A stretch of 7,257 nucleotides of DNA from contig QIKC01000257.1 in NCBI GenBank assembly GCA_003232855.1, positions 1 through 7,257 on the forward strand. Reading direction: 5' to 3'. Below, one piece after another: positions 5,516 through 7,257 of the stretch. The stretch comes from Verrucomicrobiales bacterium. Its GTDB lineage: Bacteria; Verrucomicrobiota; Verrucomicrobiia; Verrucomicrobiales; DEV007. Every line of letters starts with the position of its first letter. The first letter of the stretch is position 1. The notes beneath the pieces were generated by a model that worked only from the letters and a program-made list of their open reading frames with translations, did no database searches and was not told the origin of the DNA. A program made the translations under genes and the position numbers.

Positions 5516-7257
<1,742 letters not shown>

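Overview
The window looks like a chromosomal segment of a moderately GC-rich, Gram-negative-type bacterium. The GyrB sequence (for example [13 protein letters not shown] after the Walker-like glycine box), a bactofilin, intergenic repeats built from short unit sequences, and starts without Shine-Dalgarno motifs all suggest Verrucomicrobiota, perhaps the Opitutales/Puniceicoccales side. This taxonomic call is inference from memory of the families, not a search result.

Layout. Positions 3-721 (+) hold the 3' end of a membrane protein gene (DUF6498-like) and a four-helix MauE/DoxX-type membrane protein 11 nt downstream, probably one operon. Positions 722-1247 have no gene. They form a mosaic of short repeats: a 9-bp tandem triplet, a GC palindrome, three copies of an acctgaatRgtt core, and a 162-bp element bounded by 27-bp imperfect inverted repeats. 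nadA (quinolinate synthase, NAD biosynthesis) runs leftwards from 2201 to 1248, convergent with the MauE-like gene. A vapBC-type toxin-antitoxin pair (2418-3091, +) is divergent from nadA. Its promoter overlaps two perfect inverted repeats and lies so close to the ATG that a leaderless mRNA is predicted. A bactofilin gene (3776 to 3264, -) converges on vapC and ends in a strong intrinsic terminator. Upstream on the same strand is a class I pyridine nucleotide-disulfide oxidoreductase (5357 to 3930, -), a lipoamide dehydrogenase/mercuric reductase relative with no pyruvate dehydrogenase partner genes in view. gyrB (5591 to beyond the right edge, +) is divergent from it, and a 39-bp imperfect palindrome sits just before the gyrB start.

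The genes do not form one pathway. Housekeeping functions (NAD synthesis, gyrase, redox enzyme, cytoskeleton) surround one small accessory module, vapBC. I see no phage, CRISPR, rRNA, complete tRNA or transposase gene. The items most worth a second look are regulatory and intergenic: the vapBC operator/promoter, the gyrB leader palindrome, the repeated motif after two convergent stop codons, and the frequent lack of Shine-Dalgarno sequences. I did not find a convincing multi-gene undescribed system here.
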